DNA of 64,000 nt from a bacterium A37T11 (GCA_900109895.1 FOBR01000011.1:1-64000), one strand, 5' to 3'; positions 17,143-26,649 are shown, counted from the stretch's first letter. Notes: generated by a model from the letters alone, not told the origin. A program made the numbers and translations.

Positions 17143-20100
17143 ATGAAAAGTCTTTTTCCTAGATTTAAAAAAGCGTTAACATTTTTAATTATTGTTTTTC
17201 CTGCATTTGTATATTCTCAGGGTAATTCACATCCGCAGGTGGTGGGTGCGCAGCGCATCAACCCAACCTCGATAGAGGTTTTGCTTTCAAATAACCAACG
17301 GATCACGATCGATTTCTATGCAGAAAATATCTTCCGGCTCTTTCAGGATCCTTCTGGCGGGATGGTCCGTGATCCGGAAGCTAAACCCGAAGCCAGCATC
17401 CTAACGGATCAACCGAGAACCATCGTTTCCCCGCCTGGCCTGCAGGACGAAAAAGACCGCATCTCCATCAGTACCCAAAAGATAAAACTGGTTATAGACA
17501 AGCAAAGTGCTTTGTTTCAAGTGATCAATCAAAGTAGCCATAAAACGGTGTTGAGCATGGCTGCTCCAACACAGTTTGATCCTGCGAAAACCACTCTGAG
17601 CATCCAAGAAAATGCCGGCGAATATTTTTATGGGGGAGGGGTACAGAACGGGCGATTTTCACACCGTGGTAAAACTATCGCAATTGAAAATCAAAATAGT
17701 TGGACGGATGGCGGGGTCGCATCCCCAACGCCTTTCTTCTGGTCTACTTATGGCTACGGTTTACTGTGGCATACTTTTGCCAAAGGAAGGTATGATTTCG
17801 GCGCCAAAACGAAAGACGTGGTGACCCTCTCCCACGAAACTACTTATCTGGATGTCTTTTTAATGATCGATGAGCAGGCAAAATCACTTTTGGGCGATTT
17901 TTACCAACTAACCGGCCATCCGGTATTGCTTCCTGAATTCGGTTTTTACGAAGGCCACTTGAATGCCTACAACCGCGATTATTGGAAAGAAGATCCAAAA
18001 GGCATTTTATTTGAGGACGGAAAACACTATACCGAAAGCCAAAAAGATAACGGCGGCATCAAAGAATCGCTGAATGGGGAAAAGAACAACTTTCAATTTT
18101 CGGCCAGAGGGGTTATTGACCGGTATAAAGACCATGACATGCCCTTGGGCTGGATATTGCCAAACGATGGGTATGGGGCCGGCTATGGCCAAACTGAAAC
18201 ACTGGAGGGAAATGTTCAGAACCTAAAAAACCTAGGGGATTATGCCCGCAAAAATGGGGTAGAAATAGGTTTGTGGACGCAGTCTGACCTGCACCCGAAG
18301 CCGGAAGTCAGCGCGTTGCTGCAACGGGATATTGTGAAAGAAGTGCGGGATGCCGGCGTGCGCGTACTTAAAACCGATGTAGCCTGGGTAGGTTCCGGAT
18401 ACTCTTTTGGAATGCATGGTGTGGCCGATGTGGGCCATATTATGCCCTACTATGGGCTTAACAGCCGGCCCTTCATCATCTCTCTGGATGGCTGGGCAGG
18501 TACACAACGTTATGCAGCCGTTTGGACAGGTGATCAAACAGGTGGCATTTGGGAATACATCCGTTTTCACATACCCACTTATATTGGCTCCGGACTATCC
18601 GGGCAGCCCAACATCACTTCAGACATGGATGGTATTTTCGGCGGCAAAAATCCCATTATCAATACCCGCGATTTCCAATGGAAGGCATTTACCCCGATGC
18701 AGTTAAACATGGACGGCTGGGGCGCCAATGAAAAATACCCGCATGCCCTTGGCGAGCCGGCTACTTCCATCAACCGCCATTACTTAAAATTAAAATCGGC
18801 TCTGTTGCCCTATACCTATAGTATCGCTAAAGAGGCGGTGGATGGCTTACCCATCATGCGGGCCCTATTCTTGGAATACCCCAACGCGTATACCTACGGC
18901 ACTGCCACACAGTATGAATATCTATATGGACCCAGTTTACTTATTGCCCCTATTTACCAGGCTACGAAAGCCGATGATCAGGGCAATGACATACGTAACG
19001 GCATCTACCTGCCCGAAGGCACGTGGATTGACTACTTTACAGGTGAAAAATACGAAGGGAACCGGGTCATCAACCAGCTCGCAGCCCCCATCTGGAAATT
19101 ACCTGTGTTTGTAAAGAATGGGGCCATACTTCCGATGGCCAATCCCAATAACCACGTTTCTGAACTGGACCATACCAACCGCATCTTTGAAATTTACCCT
19201 TTCGGGAAAAGTGCATTTGACCTCTACGAGGACGACGGAAGGACGGAGGCTTACAAAACAGGGCAAGGCGTTTATACCCGCATCGAATCTGTATTGGACG
19301 ATCGCCGGCAAGTAACGCTCACTATTTACCCTACAAAAGGAAGTTTTGAAGGTTTTGAGAAGATTAAAACAACAGAATTCCGGATCAATGTAACCGAAAA
19401 ACCAAAAAAGGTACGCGCCAGTGCCGGAAAGCACACCATCAAACTTACCGAAGTCCATTCAAAAGCTGACTTTTTAAAACAAGCGGATGTTTATTATTAC
19501 GACGCCACACCCGATCTAAATCAGTTTGCGACCAAGGGGAGCGCGTTTGAGCAGGTGCACATACGTAAGAATCCGCAAGTGCTGATAAAGATCAGCTCAA
19601 CAGACGTCACGCAAAACCAAATTAGCTTGGTTATGCAAGGATTTATTTTTGAACCTGCCGATAGCCTTCGACGGTCATCCGGGAAATTAACAACCCCTGA
19701 CCATATCCAAGTACCTGACAGCTTAAAAACAGCTTATTCGCTCACACCCACATGGAATAAGGTAGCTAATGCCGATTATTATGAAATAGAACGTGATAGT
19801 ATGCTTTATTCAACCATCAAATATCCTGGGCTGTTGTTTGATGGCTTGACGCCCGAAACAGACTATTCCTTTAAATTGCGTGCAGTAAACAAGGACGGTT
19901 TTTCTGACTGGGCCGCATTTAATGCCCGTACAACATCCGATCCGCTGGAATTTGCCATTCAGGGCATCCGGGGTGAAACTACCGCTGCGAACCAACGGGG
20001 GGAAGGCCTTGCGAAACTATTTGACTTTGACGAAAGCAACCTTTGGCATACCAAATGGGATACCAATGCGGTGCCTTTTGACCTTGTAATGGACCTGAAA

Positions 20101-20967
20101 ACCATCAATCAACTGGATAAGTTTGTGTATCTGCCACGCATCGGACAAGGGAATGGCGTGTGGTTAAAAGGTCGCGTTTCCATTAGTCCGGATAATAAAA
20201 GCTGGACAGAAACAGGCGTTTTTGAATGGACAAATGACGGAGAAACCAAAACATTTACCTTTAAAGAACACCCAACGGCACGCTATATTCGCATAAACCT
20301 TCAAGAAGCAGTTCGGGGCTTCGGCTCTGGGCGCGAATTGTATGTCTTTAAAGTGCCCGGCACGGAAAGTTACCTTCCCGGAGATATTAATCACGATCGG
20401 CTGGTAGACCGTAACGATTTTGTTTCCTATAAAAACTATACTGGTTTAAGAGCGGGCGATGCAGATTTTGAAGGGTACATCAGCAAAGGTGACCTGAATG
20501 GAAATGGGTTGATTGATGCTTACGATATTTCGGTGGTGGCCACCAAGCTGGACGAAGGCGAAGAAGATGAGCGCCCTGCCGAAAAAGTTGCCGGTAAGCT
20601 GTTATTATCTACTCCAAAACAGCATTATGATGCTGGTGAGATGGTTGAAATCCAGGTGAAGGGCGTAGGCCTGAGTGCTGTTAATGCTCTCAGCTTTGCG
20701 GTTCCATATAATCCCAACGATTATGAATTTGTTGGCATAGCGTTGCAGGGTGTAAAATCAATGGAAAACCTCACAAACGACCGGCTCCATAGCAACGGAA
20801 AAAAAATACTTTACCCGACATTTGTTAATGTGGGTTTAAAGGATGCTGTTGAAGGGAATACAGATCTTTTCATTTTAAAATTCAAGGCCAAACACCCCAT
20901 CCATTTCAACTTGAAAGCCGTGGATGGATTGTTGGTAGATAGAAAATTGGATGCAGTGCAGTTTTAA
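17143..20967 (+). CDS. GH31 multidomain glycosidase, possible alpha-N-acetylgalactosaminidase
   Basis: The protein is 1274 aa with a signal peptide (cut near VYSQ). An N-terminal beta domain leads into the GH31 barrel with candidate nucleophile Asp412 (VLKTDVAWVGSGYSFG) and acid/base Asp464 (AVWTGDQTGGIWEYI). Modules after the barrel: FN3-like (about 850-935), F5/8C/CBM32-like (about 940-1075), a type-I dockerin-like pair of Ca loops (GDINHDRLVDRNDF, GDLNGNGLIDAYD; about 1079-1140) and a cohesin-like beta domain (about 1150-1274). The catalytic motifs and the CBM32/dockerin layout recall the GH31 branch with alpha-GalNAc activity on mucin-type glycans (EfNag31A-like). That is from memory and not proven; alpha-galactosidase is the main alternative. 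Confidence 0.8.
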   Translation: MKSLFPRFKKALTFLIIVFPAFVYSQGNSHPQVVGAQRINPTSIEVLLSNNQRITIDFYAENIFRLFQDPSGGMVRDPEAKPEASILTDQPRTIVSPPGLQDEKDRISISTQKIKLVIDKQSALFQVINQSSHKTVLSMAAPTQFDPAKTTLSIQENAGEYFYGGGVQNGRFSHRGKTIAIENQNSWTDGGVASPTPFFWSTYGYGLLWHTFAKGRYDFGAKTKDVVTLSHETTYLDVFLMIDEQAKSLLGDFYQLTGHPVLLPEFGFYEGHLNAYNRDYWKEDPKGILFEDGKHYTESQKDNGGIKESLNGEKNNFQFSARGVIDRYKDHDMPLGWILPNDGYGAGYGQTETLEGNVQNLKNLGDYARKNGVEIGLWTQSDLHPKPEVSALLQRDIVKEVRDAGVRVLKTDVAWVGSGYSFGMHGVADVGHIMPYYGLNSRPFIISLDGWAGTQRYAAVWTGDQTGGIWEYIRFHIPTYIGSGLSGQPNITSDMDGIFGGKNPIINTRDFQWKAFTPMQLNMDGWGANEKYPHALGEPATSINRHYLKLKSALLPYTYSIAKEAVDGLPIMRALFLEYPNAYTYGTATQYEYLYGPSLLIAPIYQATKADDQGNDIRNGIYLPEGTWIDYFTGEKYEGNRVINQLAAPIWKLPVFVKNGAILPMANPNNHVSELDHTNRIFEIYPFGKSAFDLYEDDGRTEAYKTGQGVYTRIESVLDDRRQVTLTIYPTKGSFEGFEKIKTTEFRINVTEKPKKVRASAGKHTIKLTEVHSKADFLKQADVYYYDATPDLNQFATKGSAFEQVHIRKNPQVLIKISSTDVTQNQISLVMQGFIFEPADSLRRSSGKLTTPDHIQVPDSLKTAYSLTPTWNKVANADYYEIERDSMLYSTIKYPGLLFDGLTPETDYSFKLRAVNKDGFSDWAAFNARTTSDPLEFAIQGIRGETTAANQRGEGLAKLFDFDESNLWHTKWDTNAVPFDLVMDLKTINQLDKFVYLPRIGQGNGVWLKGRVSISPDNKSWTETGVFEWTNDGETKTFTFKEHPTARYIRINLQEAVRGFGSGRELYVFKVPGTESYLPGDINHDRLVDRNDFVSYKNYTGLRAGDADFEGYISKGDLNGNGLIDAYDISVVATKLDEGEEDERPAEKVAGKLLLSTPKQHYDAGEMVEIQVKGVGLSAVNALSFAVPYNPNDYEFVGIALQGVKSMENLTNDRLHSNGKKILYPTFVNVGLKDAVEGNTDLFILKFKAKHPIHFNLKAVDGLLVDRKLDAVQF

Positions 20968-20992
20968 CCGCAAATGATAATTAAAACAACGT

Positions 20993-22279
20993 TCATTTAA
21001 ACGACAGCACAAAATGGTGGCGGCCTTCTCTAAACTGGTAGTATACCTGCCAGCCATAGAGCTGACAGATTTGCCGAACAATAGCTAAGCCCAGGCCAGC
21101 GCCATCGCTATCCGGGCCTTTGGAAAATGGTTTAAATAACTTATCCTTATTTAGGGGCTTTACGGCCGTATTTACCACCTCAAAGGTGCGCGGGTTTAAA
21201 GTAATGGATAACTCAGCACTGCGCGGGCTATGCAGGCTGGCATTGGAAATTAAATGTTGTACCAAAATTTCAGCCAGCGCTTTATTCATCTGCAAACTCA
21301 CCCCCTTTTCTATATTGGCCTTCACTTTGATGCCCTTTTCGTGGTGATATTCTGATAGCAAGCTTAGCATACTCTCCACTTCACGGCTTAAATTGACCGT
21401 CCCGGTTGATCCAAATTTCTTATTGTCAAATTTGGCCAGTACCAAAAGATCTTTATTTATTTTGGATATGCTGCTTAGGGCCGTATTTAGCTCCAATAAA
21501 TGTTGCTTTTGACTCTTTGAAACCTCTTCAAGTTGTAATAACTGATCAAGTTTTGCCTGCGTAAGCTCCAGTGGAGCCTCCAGTATATGGCTTACCTTTT
21601 CCGTCAATTTCTTTTGCGCACTGTAGGTGGCTATATGACGGTCAACCATGCTCGTCAAAGCAGCCTCTAGTTCGGCAAATTCCAAAATATTTTCTGGAGT
21701 TACTACTAACCGCTCCTCACTGCTCAGCTCATGATCTTTAATCCGGGCCAGCATTGCCTTAAATGGTTTCCAAATCCGTGCGGAAACGGAACGATTTATA
21801 AGTATAAAACCACCTGTCAGGAGTAGAAAAAAAAGCAGGGTAGCAGTAATAAAAAGCCTGGAAGCTACCCTGAATTCACCACTTTGCGTCTCTATGGTAA
21901 GCTGATATGGATTATCATGAATAAGCAAATAAGTTATCAGACTTCGGTAAGGAACTTTATGTTCCTTGCCTGCAAGTTTATAAGTCCTGGTCATGTTAAA
22001 TACGCTGTCCTTCGGAAAAGTAGAGGTATAATAAGGCACAATCAGCGAACCTGGGTTAAGGTTATTCCACATATGTACCATTTGCTTCAAGTCAGGCTCA
22101 TTCAGCTTGCTGTGCTCCAGCTTTCGGCGGGTAAAATCGGCTGTGAGTTGGTTATGCTTATCCAACTGGGTATTCCATATATAACGGATAATGCCGTAAC
22201 AAACAGGAACGCTGCAAGCAAATACAAGGAGGGTATAACTAATAAAAAACAATAGCGGCTTTCGGAGTAGTCGGGTCAT
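20993..22279 (-). CDS. Sensor histidine kinase, orphan
   Basis: The protein is 428 aa. Two membrane helices (about 11-31 and 138-160) enclose a periplasmic sensor of roughly 105 residues. The dimerisation helix has an atypical H-box, KVSHILEAPLELTQ, keeping the His. The N-box is degenerate (QHLISNASLHS) while the G-boxes remain (KPFSKGPDSDGAGLGLAIVRQI). No response regulator is adjacent. It lies tail-to-tail with the GH31 gene (25-bp gap), so a link with glycan sensing is possible but only positional. Confidence 0.85.
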   Translation of the reverse strand: MTRLLRKPLLFFISYTLLVFACSVPVCYGIIRYIWNTQLDKHNQLTADFTRRKLEHSKLNEPDLKQMVHMWNNLNPGSLIVPYYTSTFPKDSVFNMTRTYKLAGKEHKVPYRSLITYLLIHDNPYQLTIETQSGEFRVASRLFITATLLFFLLLTGGFILINRSVSARIWKPFKAMLARIKDHELSSEERLVVTPENILEFAELEAALTSMVDRHIATYSAQKKLTEKVSHILEAPLELTQAKLDQLLQLEEVSKSQKQHLLELNTALSSISKINKDLLVLAKFDNKKFGSTGTVNLSREVESMLSLLSEYHHEKGIKVKANIEKGVSLQMNKALAEILVQHLISNASLHSPRSAELSITLNPRTFEVVNTAVKPLNKDKLFKPFSKGPDSDGAGLGLAIVRQICQLYGWQVYYQFREGRHHFVLSFK

Positions 22280-22284
22280 TTATG

Positions 22285-22292
22285 CAAATATA
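22285..22292 (-). promoter_or_regulatory. Bacteroidota -7 box for the histidine kinase gene
   Basis: On the minus strand the sequence TATATTTG matches TAnnTTTG, 5 bp upstream of the kinase ATG. No good -33 box is visible at the expected distance, so this is tentative. Confidence 0.35.
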
Positions 22293-22356
22293 AATTATTT
22301 TCAAAATAAATAGCAGGTATACGCGGTGATCGCACGATATTTGCCTTATAAATAGT

Positions 22357-22962
22357 ATGCAAAAAAGAATCATTTTACAAGTCATCATCATGCTGGCCCT
22401 TGCAAGTTGCGGCGTCAATAAACAGGCAAAGCAACTTAAAGCCTTTGAAAGCTGCCATTATGAACTACACGCTGCTGATAGTTTATTTGTAGCAGGTACA
22501 GATGTATCCAGCCTAATAAGCAGCCGGGGTAAAGACCTGGGCAGCCTGCCAGGAATTGCCTTGGGCTTTTTAAGCAGAGAAGTGCCATTAACGGGTCTTT
22601 TGCGGGTAAACATTAGCAACCCTGGCAAAGAATTGGCAGGAGTCAACCAGTTTCAATATAAAATACTGTTACAAGATAAAGAGGTAGCTACCGGATTTTC
22701 AGACCAGCGTATTGAAGTGCCGCCCGGAAAAACGGTCACGGTACCCGTTAGGATAAAAGCAAATATCTACAAGCTGCTGCAGGACCGCAGCACGGTCAAT
22801 GAGATCATGGATTTTATAGCGGGAGCAAAAGGCAATGGCCCTGAGAAAAAAACAAAGGTGGCCCTTAAAATAAAGCCAACACTGGCTCTGGGCAACCAAA
22901 CCATCAATTACCCGGGATACATCACCGTTGAACGGGAAATTAGTAGCAGCAAAATCCGGTAA
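22357..22962 (+). CDS. LEA-type-2-like (WHy domain) lipoprotein
   Basis: The protein is 201 aa with a lipobox (MLALASCG, Cys19). The body has the LEA_2/WHy pattern of an Ig-like beta-sandwich: VPLTGLLRVNISNPGKELAG, FQYKILLQDKEVATGFSD and RIEVPPGKTVTVPVRIKAN. Such lipoproteins are common in Bacteroidota and without a fixed function; plant relatives are stress- and desiccation-related. It stands alone on the plus strand and a -7 box for the next gene follows its stop. Confidence 0.7.
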   Translation: MQKRIILQVIIMLALASCGVNKQAKQLKAFESCHYELHAADSLFVAGTDVSSLISSRGKDLGSLPGIALGFLSREVPLTGLLRVNISNPGKELAGVNQFQYKILLQDKEVATGFSDQRIEVPPGKTVTVPVRIKANIYKLLQDRSTVNEIMDFIAGAKGNGPEKKTKVALKIKPTLALGNQTINYPGYITVEREISSSKIR

Positions 22963-22969
22963 TTTTAGC

Positions 22970-22977
22970 TACCTTTG
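22970..22977 (+). promoter_or_regulatory. Bacteroidota -7 box upstream of the third GH20 gene
   Basis: TACCTTTG matches TAnnTTTG, 23 bp before the ATG at 23001. The -33 region is weak. It suggests the third GH20 is transcribed separately from the main GH operon. Confidence 0.4.
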
Positions 22978-23000
22978 TATTAGATATTAAATACAAAGTC

Positions 23001-25091
23001 ATGGCTAAACGGTATGTTATAAAAAACGTTCTGCGGGCTATTGGAGTTATTTGTTTGCCATTATTATCCCAGGCACAAGACAGCGTAGCAATTATTCCGA
23101 GGCCCGTGTTGCTTCAACAGGATACAGGATATTATCATTTTGAAGCCTTGAGCGACATATATGCGCTGGATGATTTTAAAGAATCGGCAGACCTACTACA
23201 CGATCACCCTTTTATTCATTTTAGTGAAATTAAAAGAATAAAATCACTCCATAAAATACCAAAAGCTGGCATTCTGTTACTGACGCCTGATCAGGGCGAT
23301 AAATTGGCCGACAATGCCTATCGTCTTCAAATTGATCCGGTTTCCATTCGGATAACTGCCCACAACCGTGAGGCTATGTTAAACGGTATTCTTACGTTAA
23401 TGCAATTGGCCTATACGCAGCCAAACCCGGATAGTGCCCGGGTACCCTGTCTGTTAATTGAAGACGCACCCCGGCTTTCCTATCGGGGGGTGGGGCTGGA
23501 TGTTTCGCACCATTTTTTCCCGATAACCTTTCTGAAAAAGTTTATTGACCTAATGGCGCTCTATAAATTCAACACATTTTACTGGCATTTGACAGATGCG
23601 CCTGGCTGGCGGCTGGAAATAAAAAAATATCCGGAACTTACGCAGAAAGCTGCCTGGCGCACACATGTACTTTGGAAAGATTGGTGGAATGAAGGGCGAA
23701 GGTATACGGAAGCCTACACCCCAAACGCCAGCGGAGGCTATTACACGCAGGATGAAGCGCGCGAATTGGTAGCTTACGCTGCCAGGAAAGGCGTAAATGT
23801 TATCCCCGAAATCGAATTCCCCGGACACTCCGATGAAGTACTGGCCGTATATCCCAACTTATCCAGTTCAGGCAAACCTTACCAGGAAAGTACCTTTAAC
23901 CTGGCCAATGAAGAAACGTACACCTTTATAGAAAATGTATTTACAGAAGTGATGGATATTTTTCCTTCACCTTTTATAGCTATTGGAGGTAAGGATGTCA
24001 ATGCCCAGGATACCCTGCAAAGTGCTGCCATAACGCGCGTGGCTGAGTTTGTAAAGTCAAAAGGGCGAAAACCGATTGGATGGAATGAGCTTCCTGATGG
24101 CGGATTGCCTGCAGGCCAACTAAATTTTGATCAATACCAAAGTGATCCAAGGAAGCAGCCAGAAGCTACCGGTGGCTATCTACCCATCGATAGTGTATAT
24201 GCCTTTGAACCGGGAGCGCAGGCCAATATCCTGTCAACCTACATTCCTACCACCGAACTGTTGGAATACATGGTGTACCCCAGGGCCCTGGCTTTGGCAG
24301 AAGTGACCTGGACAGCGAAAGATAGGAGAACATACGCGGATTTCCAAAAACGGCTGCAGCAGCATTATCGTTTACTACAGCGATGGAATGTAAACTATTA
24401 TCGGCCATCTTTTGATGCCGCCATTACCGCAGTTTATGACCCTGTCAAACAGGCCAATATTCTGCAAATACAAAGTGAGCAATACCAGTCGGACATTCAC
24501 TACACCATTGATGGAACTGATCCTACTTTTCATTCGCCCATATACACCGATCCCTTTACCCTGTTAGCCACCGCCAATGTCAAAGCAGCCCTGTTTGATG
24601 ATACAGTTAGGGTAGGCAACATTTCTGAATTAACCGCAGATATTCACCGGGGCATAGGCAAGAAGATCACATACCTGAACAAATGGGCTGATGGATATGC
24701 TGCCGGAGGTGAAACTGCTTTGCTGGATGGGCAAAAGGGCAGCACACTTCATAACGATGCACATTGGCAGGGATTTTTAACAGATTTTGATGTGAGCATT
24801 GATTTTGAAAGAAGAGAAGACCTGGAAAGCGTTTCCCTGCGCTTTATGCAAAATGCGGGGGCCGGCATCTTGATACCTGCCTCGGTTAGCATCCTGTTGT
24901 CAGACGATGGCAAGAATTATCGGGAAGTGCAAACCCTGACCAGTAGTATACCGGCCACCGCTGGTAAGCTTCGATTTAAGAACTTTACGTTCAACATGGA
25001 AGGAAAAAGTAAACGAGGCAGGTACCTGCGTATTATAGCCAAAAATAAACCTGGGGCATTTTTGTTTACTGATGAAGTGGTGATCTATTAG
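23001..25091 (+). CDS. GH20-family protein with altered catalytic pair and C-terminal F5/8C domain
   Basis: The protein is 696 aa with a signal peptide (ending near LSQAQ). The GH20 fold motifs are present (FYWHLTDAPGWRLEIKKYP, VIPEIEFPGHSDEVLAVYP), but the catalytic Asp-Glu is replaced: FIAIGGKDVNAQ has Lys331-Asp332 where the two neighbouring enzymes have GGDEV. The segment after it is also shortened. A chitobiase C-terminal-like strand domain (DIHYTIDGTDPTF, about 475-545) and a discoidin-like domain (about 555-696) follow. It is probably catalytically dead or changed, perhaps a glycan-binding surface protein. The frame is intact, so it does not look like a pseudogene. Confidence 0.82.
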   Translation: MAKRYVIKNVLRAIGVICLPLLSQAQDSVAIIPRPVLLQQDTGYYHFEALSDIYALDDFKESADLLHDHPFIHFSEIKRIKSLHKIPKAGILLLTPDQGDKLADNAYRLQIDPVSIRITAHNREAMLNGILTLMQLAYTQPNPDSARVPCLLIEDAPRLSYRGVGLDVSHHFFPITFLKKFIDLMALYKFNTFYWHLTDAPGWRLEIKKYPELTQKAAWRTHVLWKDWWNEGRRYTEAYTPNASGGYYTQDEARELVAYAARKGVNVIPEIEFPGHSDEVLAVYPNLSSSGKPYQESTFNLANEETYTFIENVFTEVMDIFPSPFIAIGGKDVNAQDTLQSAAITRVAEFVKSKGRKPIGWNELPDGGLPAGQLNFDQYQSDPRKQPEATGGYLPIDSVYAFEPGAQANILSTYIPTTELLEYMVYPRALALAEVTWTAKDRRTYADFQKRLQQHYRLLQRWNVNYYRPSFDAAITAVYDPVKQANILQIQSEQYQSDIHYTIDGTDPTFHSPIYTDPFTLLATANVKAALFDDTVRVGNISELTADIHRGIGKKITYLNKWADGYAAGGETALLDGQKGSTLHNDAHWQGFLTDFDVSIDFERREDLESVSLRFMQNAGAGILIPASVSILLSDDGKNYREVQTLTSSIPATAGKLRFKNFTFNMEGKSKRGRYLRIIAKNKPGAFLFTDEVVIY

Positions 25092-25120
25092 ATCAGTATC
25101 TGCTTGCGCACAAAAAATGG

Positions 25121-25132
25121 ACAAACGGTTGC
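25121..25132. promoter_or_regulatory. LacI-type operator candidate 3
   Basis: ACAAACGGTTGC fits GCAA-nCGn-TTGC with one mismatch, about 95 bp upstream of the GH109 gene. The core CAAACGGTTG is identical in sites 1 and 2. Confidence 0.55.
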
Positions 25133-25227
25133 GTGTACGGTATGCTTGGAAGTGAAAAATATACTGGCTATCCTTGTAAGGAAATTAAAACAATAGCCCA
25201 TTTTGTATCACTAATCAAAATTATCAC

Positions 25228-26649
25228 ATGCCAACAGATCGCAGAAACTTTCTTCGCCACCTCACTTTCCTTTCAGGGGCTGTAGCAGCAGGCGCACCCA
25301 GCCTGGCCAAGGCCATTAATCCTGAAAACCCCGTTATTTATACGCAAGGACAGAAGCCGCAGCAATTTAATATGAGCGGTTATGCAGCCCCAAAAATTCC
25401 CACCGTACGTGTCGGAATTATCGGTCTGGGTATGCGGGGACCAGGCGCCGTTAATCGGCTGTCTATGATAGAGGGAGTTGAAATAAAAGCCCTATGTGAT
25501 AAAGATTTGTCCAGAGTGACCAAAGCGCAGTCAATTCTTGAAAAACAAGGACTGCCCCAAGCTAAAGCTTATTCTGGCGAAGATGGCTGGAAAGCAATGA
25601 TTGATAAGGAAGACCTTGACTTGGTATATACCTGCACCCCGTGGTATTTACATACGCCCATATGCCTGTATGCTATGGAGCACGGCCGGCATGTAGCCAG
25701 CGAAGTGCCCATTGCCTTAACCCTGGACGAAGCCTGGTCGTTGGTAGAAACCTCAGAAAAGACCAAAAAGCATTGTATGATGCTAGAGAATTGCTGTTAC
25801 GACTTTTTTGAGATGCTAACGTTGAATATGACACGGAATGGAATGTTTGGAGAACTGGTACATGCAGAAGGAGCCTATCTGCACAATTTGCTCGACCTCA
25901 ATTTTAATAAAAACGGCTATGCAGATATGTGGCGGCTCAAGCAAAATGGCCATCGCAACGGCAATTTATACCCTACCCATGGCCTGGGCCCCATTGCTCA
26001 GTGCCTCAACATAAACCGCGGGGACAAAATGGACCACCTGGTATCCATGTCGTCCGGCGATTTTATGATGGCCGATGAAGCTAAAAAAAGAGCAGCAACG
26101 GACGATTTCTACAAACCCTTTGTGGGCTTGAACTACCGGGGTAATATGAACAACACCATAATCCATACCCAACTAAACAAAACCATCCTGGTTCAGCACG
26201 ACGTCACTTCGCCCCATGTATATTCACGCATCCATAAATTGGTGGGTACAAAAGGCATCGTTAGCAAATACCCGGTCGAAAATATATCATTGGGAGACGA
26301 TGAATGGCTAAAAGAACAAGAATTGAAGGATTTGTACGATAAGCATACGCCTGAGCTTATCAACCATGTCGGGGAGGTAGCTAAAAAAGTAGGGGGGCAC
26401 GGTGGTATGGACTTTGTCATGGACTGGCGACTAATTGATTGCCTGCGCAATGGCTTACCGCTTGATCAGGACGTGTACGATGGAGCCCTTTGGAGCGTTA
26501 TTGGCCCATTGAGTGAACAGTCTGTCGCTGGCCGGTCAAAGACCATCGATATCCCTGATTTTACCAAAGGGGCCTGGAAAACCAATAAACCCGTTAACTT
26601 AACATTGGACGGAGGCGGCACCACACAAGTAAGAAATCAAAAAGGTTAA
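25228..26649 (+). CDS. GH109-type NAD-dependent alpha-N-acetylgalactosaminidase (Gfo/Idh/MocA fold)
   Basis: The protein is 473 aa. A twin-arginine signal (DRRNFLRHLTFLSGAVAAGA) fits a cofactor-loaded exported protein. The Rossmann domain begins RVGIIGLGMRGPGAVNRL. It continues with family-like motifs TCTPWYLHTPICLYAMEHG, GNLYPTHGLGPIAQCLNINR and GGHGGMDFVMDWRLIDCL. These match GH109 enzymes, which cleave terminal alpha-GalNAc (blood group A type) by an NAD-dependent elimination/addition. Other Gfo/Idh/MocA oxidoreductases share the fold, but the Tat signal, the motifs and the glycosidase context favour GH109. A LacI-type site lies upstream. Confidence 0.85.
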   Translation: MPTDRRNFLRHLTFLSGAVAAGAPSLAKAINPENPVIYTQGQKPQQFNMSGYAAPKIPTVRVGIIGLGMRGPGAVNRLSMIEGVEIKALCDKDLSRVTKAQSILEKQGLPQAKAYSGEDGWKAMIDKEDLDLVYTCTPWYLHTPICLYAMEHGRHVASEVPIALTLDEAWSLVETSEKTKKHCMMLENCCYDFFEMLTLNMTRNGMFGELVHAEGAYLHNLLDLNFNKNGYADMWRLKQNGHRNGNLYPTHGLGPIAQCLNINRGDKMDHLVSMSSGDFMMADEAKKRAATDDFYKPFVGLNYRGNMNNTIIHTQLNKTILVQHDVTSPHVYSRIHKLVGTKGIVSKYPVENISLGDDEWLKEQELKDLYDKHTPELINHVGEVAKKVGGHGGMDFVMDWRLIDCLRNGLPLDQDVYDGALWSVIGPLSEQSVAGRSKTIDIPDFTKGAWKTNKPVNLTLDGGGTTQVRNQKG

